Shown piece after piece: positions 42,472 through 52,438 of a stretch of 60,981 nucleotides of DNA (positions are counted from its first letter, which is position 1; each line of letters begins with the position of its first letter). A model generated the notes under the pieces. That model searched no databases. It was not told the DNA's origin and saw only the letters and a program-made list of their open reading frames with translations. This stretch comes from an uncultured Clostridia bacterium. GTDB taxonomy: Bacteria > Bacillota > Clostridia > Oscillospirales > Acutalibacteraceae. Both the position numbers and the translations under genes were made by a program. The DNA lies in NCBI GenBank assembly GCA_945863885.1, contig CAMAZY010000016.1, positions 1 through 60,981 on the forward strand. Reading direction: 5' to 3'.

Positions 42472-44988
42472 TTAAAGTCTTTCAACATCAATCATATTGC
42501 AGTCTAAACATTCACTCAAAGGCTTGCCAACATTAGTGACCACAATATTGTCATTACAGTACAGAACTCGATAATAACCAAACTCTGCAAGCTTCTCTAA
42601 ACTCTTGTATAATGTAATGTTTTCGATAGCATCGCCATCAAATACACACATAACACCTTTTGCAAACAAATAAGGGCAATTTGCAACCGCAAAATAGAAT
42701 TCATCGTAATTAAGAACCAATCCGTTCACGTTAAGTTTATCAGCAAATTTTTGCGGTACTATTACGGTGCCTATTCCATTATTGGTCACTTTCTCTACAA
42801 TCTCTTGAACCTCTTTTAAAGTGCAAGAGCCGTTACTACTCCTTTTTACGACAAGCTGTTCAAAGGTGCCCATATATCGTTCTAATCTCTTGCTAATATT
42901 TCCTATAGGAAGTTGAATGTTTGGCTTATTACGAAGTTTGTATTTTTCATCCAAAGTGATTCTTCCATCAATGTCAGTAGGACATCCATTACACACCTCA
43001 TTTGCAAGTGGAAAAAGGTGCTTAAAAGTTTTGCCCCAACATTTTGATTTTGGCGAAGAAACTAACTTACTTATTATGTAATAGCCTTCCATTTGTGACT
43101 TGTATTCTTCAGCACGTGGCTCTGTTAGAGCTTTAGTCAGTTCATTTTCGTCACCAAGAATATCGGGTTCTAACAGTTTGGCTGTTATACTGTAATACTT
43201 TTGAATCGGAGTTGCATCTTGATTGATAATATAACTCGCATCAACCAACTCAATAAAACCAATTCTATGCAAAAAGAGCAAGAGGTTTATGTTCCAAGAA
43301 ACGTTCTGGTTTCCTGCAAATTCTGCTTCTTCATCGCTCATTGTTGAAGGTGTTGTAGAGGTGTTAATAACACACTCATCACCATCAATAAGGGTTGTAG
43401 GATTGTGCAACATACTATTCCATCGGATAACGGCACGTTCAACAGTAAGAACTCTCTTATTAACCAAACCGAGTGCTCTGCGCACGTCTCCTTCGCTGTC
43501 ATATCTACTTTGATAAGGCAACAGCAGACTTAACGAAGGCAATCTATCACGACCGCCACGACCCACTTCTTGATAAAATCTACTCAAGTTTTCAGGACAA
43601 CAAGCGTGAATTACGGTTCTAACGTCGGGCTTATCAACACCAATACCAAAAGCAGAAGTCGCAACAACTACATCAAATTCGTGGTTTTTCCACCCCGTCA
43701 AAACCTTATCGCGTTCCGATTCTTTAGTTTCTCCCGTAAAGGTAGGAATATTCAAATAACCTGCTTTGCGAAGTTGTTTTTGCAAATCCTTTGCTTCTCT
43801 TGGCTCCAAGACATAAACAACCATCGGTTTAGGGAGTAACTTAATAGCTTCAATCGTTTTTTCATCTTGTTCTTCATGTGATTTAGTAGAATGAAAATAA
43901 AATCGCGGTTCTTGTCGAAGTGCGTCGCATCGAACCTGTGCATTACAACCTTCTTTACCAAACAATGTAAACAATGTATCAACTACATCATCAGACAAGG
44001 TTGCAGATAACAAGTATGTTCTCAAATAATCTTTCGATTCCGTTCTCCATTTACGAAGAACAATAGAAAAGATTTGGAAATCGGGTCTAAAGAATACACC
44101 CCAATCCGGAACAATATGTGCTTCATCGACAACAACATTACATAGATACTTGTCTTCTGCGGCTTTGTTCAATATTTTATGCAATACAGGATTTTTTAAT
44201 ATTGCTTCGGGTGATGTAAATAATACTTTTGCTTTTCTACCATTAAGTGCTTTGATTATCTCTGAACGTTCTTTTTCGCTTTGTTCGCCACGATAACAAA
44301 ATATACCGTCGTGGTTAATTAAGTTGTGTTTTGCCGCTTGATATTGGTCAAGTGCCAAAGCAACAGTAGGCACAATTACAATAGTCAAGCCTTTCGATAT
44401 GCTAGAGAGGATCTGTGTTACAAGGCTCTTACCACCACCGGTAGGTTGAGAAATCAAGAGAGTATGCCCTTGAGGTAAATTTATCGCAGAGTGAACAGCG
44501 ATTTTTTGCTCAAAACTTTTATATGTCTTGAATTTAGTGTGAGTAGAAAGAATCAAGTCCCCTGCAGAACCTTCCTCAAGCGCTATAAATTCTCCGTGCT
44601 TGAGCGCATAAACATCCTCGATGTATTTCTTTGGTTCAAGCCATTCGGGAATCTGATGCAAACACGAAACTTGGTTACCGCTTTCACAAACGAGATTGAA
44701 TTCCGCACCGCAGTCTTTTACTACGCTATAGAGCTTATCGGTTAATTTGATTCTTCCAAGATAAAGAACCACATCGCGAATCTTTAAGCAAATATCTTTT
44801 TTGGATGCTTCATCACATTTATATTGAATGATTCTTTTAATGAATCCAATTACACACCTTGCACGTGCTGCTTCTTGCATTGCATTTAAGCTCGCAGGGT
44901 TATCCAAGAGTTTTTCCAATTCGCTTATAGCACTTTTGGAATTCATTGAACCAACAATATATTGATTTAATACTTCTTTACTATCCAT
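42472..44988 (-). CDS. dpdF: DpdF-like RecQ-family helicase
   Basis: An 838-residue superfamily 2 DNA helicase. The first ~165 residues are a non-helicase extension. Then Walker A QPTGGGKS (181-188), DEAH (288-291) in VVDEAHIVPDWGVFFRPDF as in RecQ, LLSATL (motif III), ATSAFGIGVDKPDVRTVIH (motif V) and QEVGRGGRDR (motif VI). A later Cys pair in VCNGCP may bind zinc. It overlaps the SNF2-type gene by 8 bp. RecQ-like helicase directly after an SNF2 helicase is the DpdE-DpdF arrangement; it would unwind or translocate on invading DNA. Confidence 0.75.
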   Translation of the reverse strand: MDSKEVLNQYIVGSMNSKSAISELEKLLDNPASLNAMQEAARARCVIGFIKRIIQYKCDEASKKDICLKIRDVVLYLGRIKLTDKLYSVVKDCGAEFNLVCESGNQVSCLHQIPEWLEPKKYIEDVYALKHGEFIALEEGSAGDLILSTHTKFKTYKSFEQKIAVHSAINLPQGHTLLISQPTGGGKSLVTQILSSISKGLTIVIVPTVALALDQYQAAKHNLINHDGIFCYRGEQSEKERSEIIKALNGRKAKVLFTSPEAILKNPVLHKILNKAAEDKYLCNVVVDEAHIVPDWGVFFRPDFQIFSIVLRKWRTESKDYLRTYLLSATLSDDVVDTLFTLFGKEGCNAQVRCDALRQEPRFYFHSTKSHEEQDEKTIEAIKLLPKPMVVYVLEPREAKDLQKQLRKAGYLNIPTFTGETKESERDKVLTGWKNHEFDVVVATSAFGIGVDKPDVRTVIHACCPENLSRFYQEVGRGGRDRLPSLSLLLPYQSRYDSEGDVRRALGLVNKRVLTVERAVIRWNSMLHNPTTLIDGDECVINTSTTPSTMSDEEAEFAGNQNVSWNINLLLFLHRIGFIELVDASYIINQDATPIQKYYSITAKLLEPDILGDENELTKALTEPRAEEYKSQMEGYYIISKLVSSPKSKCWGKTFKHLFPLANEVCNGCPTDIDGRITLDEKYKLRNKPNIQLPIGNISKRLERYMGTFEQLVVKRSSNGSCTLKEVQEIVEKVTNNGIGTVIVPQKFADKLNVNGLVLNYDEFYFAVANCPYLFAKGVMCVFDGDAIENITLYKSLEKLAEFGYYRVLYCNDNIVVTNVGKPLSECLDCNMIDVERL

Positions 44989-47900
44989 TCTTTCTCACCC
45001 TTAAGAAACAAACCGCATCTAAAACGGGTTTTGCGTTCTTTAATGCTCTCAATGTAACATCAAATACGTGCTTTCTCTTTTCCACTTCTGATAAATCACG
45101 TTCAAAATAAATACATTCGGCTCTGCAACCGTCTAAAACACGTTGCATTTCTGCTTCTGCAGCTTCTAAATTAGAACGCTTTTCAAGGCGCAAACAAGCT
45201 CTTTCATATGCTTTAGCCGAACATCTTTCAATTAAAGGTTCCCAAGTGGTCGCAGGGGTTGCCGCAATAAAACGTTCCAACGGAGAATAACCCATTTTTC
45301 CGCTACTGCGCTTACCCAAGTGAATTGCATTACGGCTTGGCATATTGAAAAGCAGTTTTACAACTTCTTTTTCGGGGATTTCTGTACTTGCTTTGTTCAA
45401 AGGTACTGTCACAACGATTTGTCGCAAAGGTAAATACATTCTATATTGAGCCAATGCTTGCAGAGTAATACCTTCTTCTAAAAGTTCATCAAGTGTAGGT
45501 TCAACATTGTAGATATATACAAGACCCGCATAATTGAAATCGCCCATTGTTTCAATACCGGTACATCTACCTCTATTGCAACCAACGGCATTAGAAATTA
45601 TCGCATCATAAACCGCATCACCGGGAGCAAAGAACAAGACATCTTCTCGAATAGCCGCAGTTTTACGATTAAATGAGCCCAATATTTTTCCTTCACGAAG
45701 CATAATAGAAGAATTTGTGTAACGGTCCCAATCCGGCGGAATAAAGAGAGATTGCTTTGCGGCATTTACGCTAAACGCACTTTCTCTAAACTCAATCAAA
45801 CCGGTTTTTGTAGGTTTTTCGGGGTGCAAGCCTGCTTGTCCTCCCCAACCCATCATAGCTGTTGCGAACAAATTATCGTCCTCAGAATTGTACAATTCAA
45901 GAACATTATCAATGCCTTGTGATAACGGTCGATAAAGTGTTGCTCCAAGGTCAAAATCTTGCTCATCTTCAACGCTTTCTCTCATTTCGTCTGCTTGGTC
46001 TAAAATATCATCAAAAGCATTCAACAAGCCCGTATAATAGTCATCTAACAAAGCATCTACAATAAGCTCATTTAATTCACCCGTGATTATTTCAAGACCA
46101 CTCAAAGACTGCTCGAACAGTTTCATTCCGTCTTTCCAAACTTTAAACAACTGTTCTTCTATTGTTCCTTTCGCGTATAAGACTACGGATTTTACATCCA
46201 TTTCGGGGTCACGACCAAGTCTATCTAAACGACCAATGCGTTGTTCCAAAGCATTTGCATTCCAAGGTAAATCAAGATGAATTACTTGCTCTGCATTTTG
46301 GAAGTTACGACCTTCACCACCGGTTTCATCGCACACGATTACACGGCAAGTAGGGTCGTTTTGGAAATCATAAACGCTATCTTCAAGGTCAGCTCTTGAC
46401 ATATGCTTTCCAAACGGAACGGCACGAATACCCATAGGCTCATAACGCGAATTAAATAACTTTAAGAAAGCATTTAAAGTAGCATTGTGTGCTGTGAAAA
46501 CCACAAATTTGCATTGTTCATTATCAAGAATATCTGTTTCTTGGTCAATATAGTTCATCGTTACCATTAAACGTCCCTTGATTAAGTCGGGGTCCTCATC
46601 CAAAGCAACATCTACAAGTCTGTGCTCGTTGTCGGCTTGCAATCTCCAAGCCTTTGCACTATCTAATAATATATCATCAGTAATATTGAGTTTATCTAAC
46701 ATTTCTTCAAAAGCCCAAGCACTACTAAATAACGAAGATAGTAATGGTATAGCAACTTCTTTTACATAATCCTCATCATCTTCTCCATTGTTGGAAAGGT
46801 ATGACAATGTGTTTTGAATAGCACCAATTTCATTATAGTTTTCATTAAGAGAAAGAGGTGTATAAGGAAGTTCACAAAGGGTTCGTTGCGCCATCTTTTC
46901 AGAAATAAGTTGACGTCGATTTCTAATAACTTTGCGCTCCACTCTATAATTCTCGCAGATATACGCCAAAGCCTGCTTAACCAAAGCTAAACCTTTATCT
47001 TCGGAGTTAATGTCAATTTCTCCGACAATTTTTGTAAGCGCAGAATCCTCAAGAATTTCAGCGATATTATTCAGTTCATCAACAACGATTTCTGCAAACT
47101 CATCATACTTTCTAAGACGATTAAGTTGTTGATTCACTTTCTTTTGAATATTCTTCTGCTTTTTTACAAGCCATGCAAACTTTTCGGCAGACATATTCTC
47201 ATACTGTTCGGGATTTAACAATGCCAAAAGTCTTCTGTATTCTTCATTTCTATCTTGGATAGGTGTTGCAGAAAGCAGAAGGATATGTTCGACCTTGCGG
47301 CTAACGGATTGAATGTTCTTATACCACGCATCATTACCTAAAAGTCTGTGTGTTTCATCAACAATAGCAAGATCCCAATCGGCACCCAATATCATTTGAG
47401 ATTTCGCCAAGTCTTCCATAGGAAGTAAGCAAATTCTATCTTTAGGAGAAGAAATAGCAGCTTCAAGGCTGTATTTGTAATGTAACTCATTTTTCCATTG
47501 GCTTATCAATGCACTTGGCACTACAATCAAAACACGAAGTTTTTTGTTTTCACTTGCCAAAATGCTAAGTATTGAGCAGGCTTCAACAGTCTTACCCAAG
47601 CCAACTTCATCAGCCAACATATAGCGAACCGGGGTGGTTTCAAAGCAACGTGCAACCGTACTAATTTGGTGCGGTAATAAATATGCTCTGCAACCTGCAA
47701 GGACCTTAAATCCGTATGTAGCGTTGTTTACCAAATGGAGATTTCTGCTTACCTTCAAATGATTTATAAACCACGTGGGATGTTGGAATTCATATGCCAA
47801 CAGTTGCTTATCGGGCGCATAATTCATCTGAGAGTAATCTATTTTTAGGTCTGTTTCACAAGCCTTAACACATCTTCCGTTAGGTAGTTTCACCCAATAC

Positions 47901-48205
47901 CAATATGGTTCATCTTCAGAGCAGGGTTCAGCAGTTCGAGAAATAATTGTTCCACGGCCCCAAACACCTTCAACTATTCCACCGGGACTTGCTTCACATC
48001 TTGTTACTGAAGCAGCAGGAAAAACATTATGATCAAATAACTCACTATAATACTGTCCACTTCCTAATAAGTCGTGCATTGCAACCCTTATTCCATCTGC
48101 GACCTCATTGTACTCGACCACTTGAGCAAGTACAAAAAAGCGTGGATAGTCCCTATCGCCGGGTTCCACAACTATAGGGCATCTATAATAGCATCCTAAT
48201 AACAT
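44981..48205 (-). CDS. dpdE: DpdE-like SNF2-family helicase/translocase
   Basis: A 1,074-residue SNF2/RapA-type DNA translocase. An N-terminal ~170-residue domain of unknown type precedes Walker A DEVGLGKT (199-206). It also has DETH (Walker B), LLSATPIQDR (motif III), ETGGEGRNFQNAEQVIHLDLPWN (motif V) and QRIGRLDRLGR (motif VI), then a ~380-residue C-terminal domain similar in position to that of RapA. AGGAGA precedes the ATG. Its size, motifs and neighbouring RecQ-like gene match DpdE; DISARM DrmD and BREX-type SNF2 proteins are alternatives. It probably scans DNA for the modification. Confidence 0.75.
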   Translation of the reverse strand: MLLGCYYRCPIVVEPGDRDYPRFFVLAQVVEYNEVADGIRVAMHDLLGSGQYYSELFDHNVFPAASVTRCEASPGGIVEGVWGRGTIISRTAEPCSEDEPYWYWVKLPNGRCVKACETDLKIDYSQMNYAPDKQLLAYEFQHPTWFINHLKVSRNLHLVNNATYGFKVLAGCRAYLLPHQISTVARCFETTPVRYMLADEVGLGKTVEACSILSILASENKKLRVLIVVPSALISQWKNELHYKYSLEAAISSPKDRICLLPMEDLAKSQMILGADWDLAIVDETHRLLGNDAWYKNIQSVSRKVEHILLLSATPIQDRNEEYRRLLALLNPEQYENMSAEKFAWLVKKQKNIQKKVNQQLNRLRKYDEFAEIVVDELNNIAEILEDSALTKIVGEIDINSEDKGLALVKQALAYICENYRVERKVIRNRRQLISEKMAQRTLCELPYTPLSLNENYNEIGAIQNTLSYLSNNGEDDEDYVKEVAIPLLSSLFSSAWAFEEMLDKLNITDDILLDSAKAWRLQADNEHRLVDVALDEDPDLIKGRLMVTMNYIDQETDILDNEQCKFVVFTAHNATLNAFLKLFNSRYEPMGIRAVPFGKHMSRADLEDSVYDFQNDPTCRVIVCDETGGEGRNFQNAEQVIHLDLPWNANALEQRIGRLDRLGRDPEMDVKSVVLYAKGTIEEQLFKVWKDGMKLFEQSLSGLEIITGELNELIVDALLDDYYTGLLNAFDDILDQADEMRESVEDEQDFDLGATLYRPLSQGIDNVLELYNSEDDNLFATAMMGWGGQAGLHPEKPTKTGLIEFRESAFSVNAAKQSLFIPPDWDRYTNSSIMLREGKILGSFNRKTAAIREDVLFFAPGDAVYDAIISNAVGCNRGRCTGIETMGDFNYAGLVYIYNVEPTLDELLEEGITLQALAQYRMYLPLRQIVVTVPLNKASTEIPEKEVVKLLFNMPSRNAIHLGKRSSGKMGYSPLERFIAATPATTWEPLIERCSAKAYERACLRLEKRSNLEAAEAEMQRVLDGCRAECIYFERDLSEVEKRKHVFDVTLRALKNAKPVLDAVCFLRVRKNG

Positions 48206-48252
48206 AAGCTTCTCCTAATTTAATGAATCTTTTGAGCGGCCAAATCACGCGA

Positions 48253-51200
48253 TTAAAAACTCTCAAGTTTTCTTCTCAAAGATTCTTGTGTCTTTAAGTA
48301 TTTTGCAGTAAACGGCATACCTTTTTTAGATTTCATCATCGAAAAGGTTTGTTCAGTTTGATTCAGAAAATCTCCTATGGTTTTCACACCGTTGTTTTGC
48401 AAAAATGAAATTTGATTCTGTTCTAATTTGAGGTTTTTCGTACTGATTTTTTCAGCCAAAAATTCCTCTTGGCGTTTTCTGCGTGCTTCTTCCAAAGCCG
48501 CCAAAGCTTCGGGGTCATTTTCAACGATGACGGGTTCAGCATCTTCTTCAAAAGATGCTTCCGGAGGAGTAAGGAAGTCCTTGGCCGTCCAAACTTCAAT
48601 ATCTTCACCGGATGCTTTGTTAGAAAGGCTTCTGTCATCAGTTATGAAAACAACAGGAACTTTCGCATATTGTCTGTAACGAATGGCAACAGCTAAAATC
48701 TTGTTGTCATTTTCTTCTTTTTCGCCTTCCTCCGCACGATATACTTCGGGAACTAAATCGAGGTATGCTTCTGCATAAGAAAGCGGGTACCTTCTCTTGT
48801 AGTTAAAAATCGCAGTAATAGCTCGTTGTGCTTTGAATTTTCTATCATCAAAGAAATGATTAACTTTGTGATTTTCCAATTCATTATTTACAACTTTAGG
48901 AACTACAACTAATTCACCATCGTTTACTCCGTCCAAGAGATTCGGGAAATTCATAATCGAACAAGTATCAAATACGATAACTGCCTTATACTTTTGAATC
49001 TCCGCAAGTTCTTCTTCAGTAAACTCAAGAGCCTTTTTCTGTTCCAACAAAGCACCTTGATTTTTAACCGTTCTTGAAAGCGAAACATTCTTTGCTTCTG
49101 TGCTAGCAAGTCTGTCTTCAGTTTCCGCAAGTTTTTCTAACAACTCTTTGCTTTTCTTTTCCTCATCGGCAAGTCGTGCTTCAATTCTTGTGGTATCTTC
49201 ACGACGACTGCGCCTTGAGGAAAGCTCCCTCTTAAGCTGTTGAATTTCTTGACGGTTTCCTGCAACCATTTCTTGAATAGAGCGAAGTAGTTGCTCAAAA
49301 GCACTAAACTCTACAGATTGCTTTTCCGTTTTAGATGTATCGTCAACTTCCGCAGACGTTTCAGCTTTCACAGAATCGGTTTCTTCCACTTTATCGATTA
49401 CTTCAACTACCGTTTCAACAATCTCATCGCTTTCATAAGCTGCAATAAAGCTTTGGCTATCGTCTTCTGTAATTGTCGGTGCTACTGCAACAACCGGAGG
49501 AACTTTGGTAACTGCAACACGCTTTGCCTTATTCGGTGTTGGTTTAGAACTCGAAGCGTTGAAATCACCACACAAGAATGATTCCATACAATTTCCTCTA
49601 TGGACACAATAAACACACCAATCAGAAGCTATTGCAGTCTTGTCCTTGCTAATACTTTGATTTATATATTGCAAAGTATCTTTACTCAATTCTTCAGCAG
49701 GGATAGCCGCAGTTTCGGGCTTAGGTAAACTGTGCAGCGAATATATCTTATCTTGCTTTTCCCAACGTGTTAGAGCTTCAAATTTCTCATATGGATTTTT
49801 TCTTTCAACCTCAGAGGAGTCAACTGCAAATACAGCCTTACCAAATAATTTGCGTATTTTTATGTGCGAAGGATCATAAGGTTTCACTAAATCGCCGTTA
49901 CTCTTTTCGATTATTTCATAGATGATATAATTCTTCGTTCTGAGTTTGAGATCGTAAATTTCCGTAGGTTTCCAAAATGTGAAATATGGTTCTAATTTTT
50001 TCGATTCTTGGTCAACAATCCGTGTGAGATAATTTTTCGCATCACTACATTTTTGTCCCTTGATTCTTTGCCATACCGCTTCAATCAAAAGATTTTCAAA
50101 GTATTTTTGATATAAAAAATTGCCTTGAATTACAGGTTCCTTGCCCATAACATAGTCCAAGAAATATCTATACGGGCACAAGAACATATCCATCATTTGA
50201 TAGCGATCATAAGGAATTTTTTTGGTTACATCTTGACCTATAGAAATCGAAAACGGGACCGGCTTTTCAACACTTTCTATTAAAGCAGCTTTGGGCTTAA
50301 TTCCTAAAATAGACAATAAAGCATAAGGTTCAGTAGTTTCATCACCATATTGCTTTACAAAACTCAATCTCGCGTCGCAACGATTGTAGCATAATCCATA
50401 GAACAATGCATATCTAAGAAAATTACTTCTTTCACCAAGTGCGGTGTAATATACTTGGAATTGCAAATCAACGGGAGAGTAAGCAACACGAATAAACTCG
50501 TCCGTCAAAGGCCAAGGTAATTGGTCGTTTACCGACATATTCATATCGCGGTCTGAAACACACGCAAAGTGATATACTTTATGTATTTCTTGTTCAAACT
50601 GCTTTTTGCTTTGCAAAATATCGCCGTCAATTTGTTCGTAGTTCTTTACAATCCAATCAACACCTTGGTCGTCATCATTTTTTTGCTTCAAATAATAGTG
50701 CAAACCTTCTTTAAGGTCTCTAAATGTACCGGAGAATGTTGATTGTTCAGGTTTGATTTTATCCAAACGCAATTGAAGCGCCATTATCAAAGCTCGTTCC
50801 TGCTCGTTTGCAAGGGCGAGTTCTCTTTGCTTAAGGAATTCCTCAAGATTCTGGAAGTGTTTACCAAAGTTAATATAGTCTTCGTGAGAATCATCCAAAG
50901 CAAACAGATTAGTAGCAATTTCATTGATTTCTTCAATGGCTTTTATAAGTGCGACAATATCCTTTTTGGCAACCTTATATTTATTGTAAACGGATAGACT
51001 CTTAAGTTCGGAAAGTCTGCTCGTTCCGGGAGCACCCGAAACTTGTTTATAGTTTTCCATATACTTTTCTACTATCTCAGTTTTAAACTCATCAAAGGTA
51101 GTGATGTTTTCAAATAAAACTTCAGTATTACAGAAAGTTCTCAACAACACTTCGCCGGGAGCAGTACTCAAAATGTTAGAAGATAGACATTCTTTAATTG

Positions 51201-52434
51201 CAGAAATATCAAAAGCAATTTTGCCTTTTTCATAATCCCATAGACGATAAATAGCAGAAAAGAATTGTCCGATAGGATATGAAAGGAAATGACGGTCTTT
51301 AGCATATTCGGGGTAATATATTTTCAAGAGTGTATGCACATCTCTGTTTGCGGTATAAACCTGTTCAGATAAATGTTTTAATACACCGGCATTACTCCAA
51401 ACATTATTACCTCTTTCCATAACACTACGCGATTCAGAATACTTCTTAATTGCATTGTCAAAATGACTTGAAACAAAATGAGCATATTCCGTAATATTTG
51501 CAAACTCTTTAAGTTCGATACTTTTATAGAGCTGTTGCCATTGGCGTAATATAGAACTACCAACAGATTGTTTTTCTTCGCACAATTCCCCAATAGCACA
51601 AGCTAAGGCATTACTTGGGTTTTGCATTGTGGGCAGTTGGTATTCAGATACAACCGTATCGTGGTGAATTGGAACTTCAAAACAACTATAAATATCGTGC
51701 CACGAAGAATAAATCTTAGAATACTTCTTTTGATAGTTAAAAAGAAATATGATAGTAACTCCCATTTTTTCCAGAGCAAGTAAAAGGCGCAGTTGAACAG
51801 GCGTAAACTGATGTACGCCGTGAACAACAATACTATCTAACGGCTGTTGGGCAGTAATATTAACAGCTCTTTCACAACGGTTCCTTTCGCGTTCAGGTCC
51901 TCGACAATCTTCGACTTCCTTACTTGCAAGAGAAACCATTACTTCTTTAATCATATCAAGCGACGGTGTTTTGGGGAAACTAAACAAAGAAGTTGTTTGA
52001 ATCCTTTTAAGCATATAAACAAATAATTTTTGCTCAGTATTGCCTTTGCTACCGTCAATAGCCGAAGCCGGAATATCTAATTCAACGAAAAGTCGCAGAG
52101 CTTCAAGAAAATGGTTTTGGTTTTGAGACAAAGCCATATGGAGTGATTTACTAATCTTTCTTTTATCTAAAAGTTGCTTAAAAGCAGAAGAAAGAGCACT
52201 ATATTGTTGAACGCGAAGGCTAATATTATCCGTCCATTGTTTATAAACTTTTTCGTGTTGAACCAACTCATCAAGAGGACAAATTAAACCTTTAATATTA
52301 TCCTCTAAAACATCTTTAAGACCATTAACGAGTGTTCGAGCACCACAGAAATGCGGCACGGAGGCAATTTCATCCCAGAAATCTGCTTGGTCTAATTTGT
52401 AAGGATCTTCGTAAGTATAAATCTTAAACGCCAT
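48253..52434 (-). CDS. AddB-like iron-sulfur protein fused to a PIN nuclease
   Basis: A 1,393-residue protein. Residues 1-~700 resemble the inactive helicase half of AddB (e.g. VHGVHQFTPVQLRLLLALEKMG). A RecB/AddB-type nuclease region follows with the AddB iron-sulfur pattern: CPYRYF, then ~220 residues later CVYCVHRGNC (C-x2-C-x5-C). The usual PD-(D/E)XK acidic/Lys residues are not apparent, so that site may be dead. A long coiled coil (~1060-1140) leads to a PIN domain (~1148-1280) with intact acids: VFDTCS, NELENHK, ENDNK and FITDDRS. A C-terminal tail follows. The PIN domain is the clearest candidate nuclease of the system. GGAGG precedes the start, 4 bp after the UvrD-like gene. Confidence 0.75.
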   Translation of the reverse strand: MAFKIYTYEDPYKLDQADFWDEIASVPHFCGARTLVNGLKDVLEDNIKGLICPLDELVQHEKVYKQWTDNISLRVQQYSALSSAFKQLLDKRKISKSLHMALSQNQNHFLEALRLFVELDIPASAIDGSKGNTEQKLFVYMLKRIQTTSLFSFPKTPSLDMIKEVMVSLASKEVEDCRGPERERNRCERAVNITAQQPLDSIVVHGVHQFTPVQLRLLLALEKMGVTIIFLFNYQKKYSKIYSSWHDIYSCFEVPIHHDTVVSEYQLPTMQNPSNALACAIGELCEEKQSVGSSILRQWQQLYKSIELKEFANITEYAHFVSSHFDNAIKKYSESRSVMERGNNVWSNAGVLKHLSEQVYTANRDVHTLLKIYYPEYAKDRHFLSYPIGQFFSAIYRLWDYEKGKIAFDISAIKECLSSNILSTAPGEVLLRTFCNTEVLFENITTFDEFKTEIVEKYMENYKQVSGAPGTSRLSELKSLSVYNKYKVAKKDIVALIKAIEEINEIATNLFALDDSHEDYINFGKHFQNLEEFLKQRELALANEQERALIMALQLRLDKIKPEQSTFSGTFRDLKEGLHYYLKQKNDDDQGVDWIVKNYEQIDGDILQSKKQFEQEIHKVYHFACVSDRDMNMSVNDQLPWPLTDEFIRVAYSPVDLQFQVYYTALGERSNFLRYALFYGLCYNRCDARLSFVKQYGDETTEPYALLSILGIKPKAALIESVEKPVPFSISIGQDVTKKIPYDRYQMMDMFLCPYRYFLDYVMGKEPVIQGNFLYQKYFENLLIEAVWQRIKGQKCSDAKNYLTRIVDQESKKLEPYFTFWKPTEIYDLKLRTKNYIIYEIIEKSNGDLVKPYDPSHIKIRKLFGKAVFAVDSSEVERKNPYEKFEALTRWEKQDKIYSLHSLPKPETAAIPAEELSKDTLQYINQSISKDKTAIASDWCVYCVHRGNCMESFLCGDFNASSSKPTPNKAKRVAVTKVPPVVAVAPTITEDDSQSFIAAYESDEIVETVVEVIDKVEETDSVKAETSAEVDDTSKTEKQSVEFSAFEQLLRSIQEMVAGNRQEIQQLKRELSSRRSRREDTTRIEARLADEEKKSKELLEKLAETEDRLASTEAKNVSLSRTVKNQGALLEQKKALEFTEEELAEIQKYKAVIVFDTCSIMNFPNLLDGVNDGELVVVPKVVNNELENHKVNHFFDDRKFKAQRAITAIFNYKRRYPLSYAEAYLDLVPEVYRAEEGEKEENDNKILAVAIRYRQYAKVPVVFITDDRSLSNKASGEDIEVWTAKDFLTPPEASFEEDAEPVIVENDPEALAALEEARRKRQEEFLAEKISTKNLKLEQNQISFLQNNGVKTIGDFLNQTEQTFSMMKSKKGMPFTAKYLKTQESLRRKLESF

Positions 52435-52438
52435 TTCC

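Noticed and set aside
37912-48205. DndFGH restriction genes
   Set aside because: DndF-G-H normally comprise two ATPases and a third protein without SNF2 and RecQ helicases; here two distinct SF2 helicases are present, so the Dpd pattern fits better.
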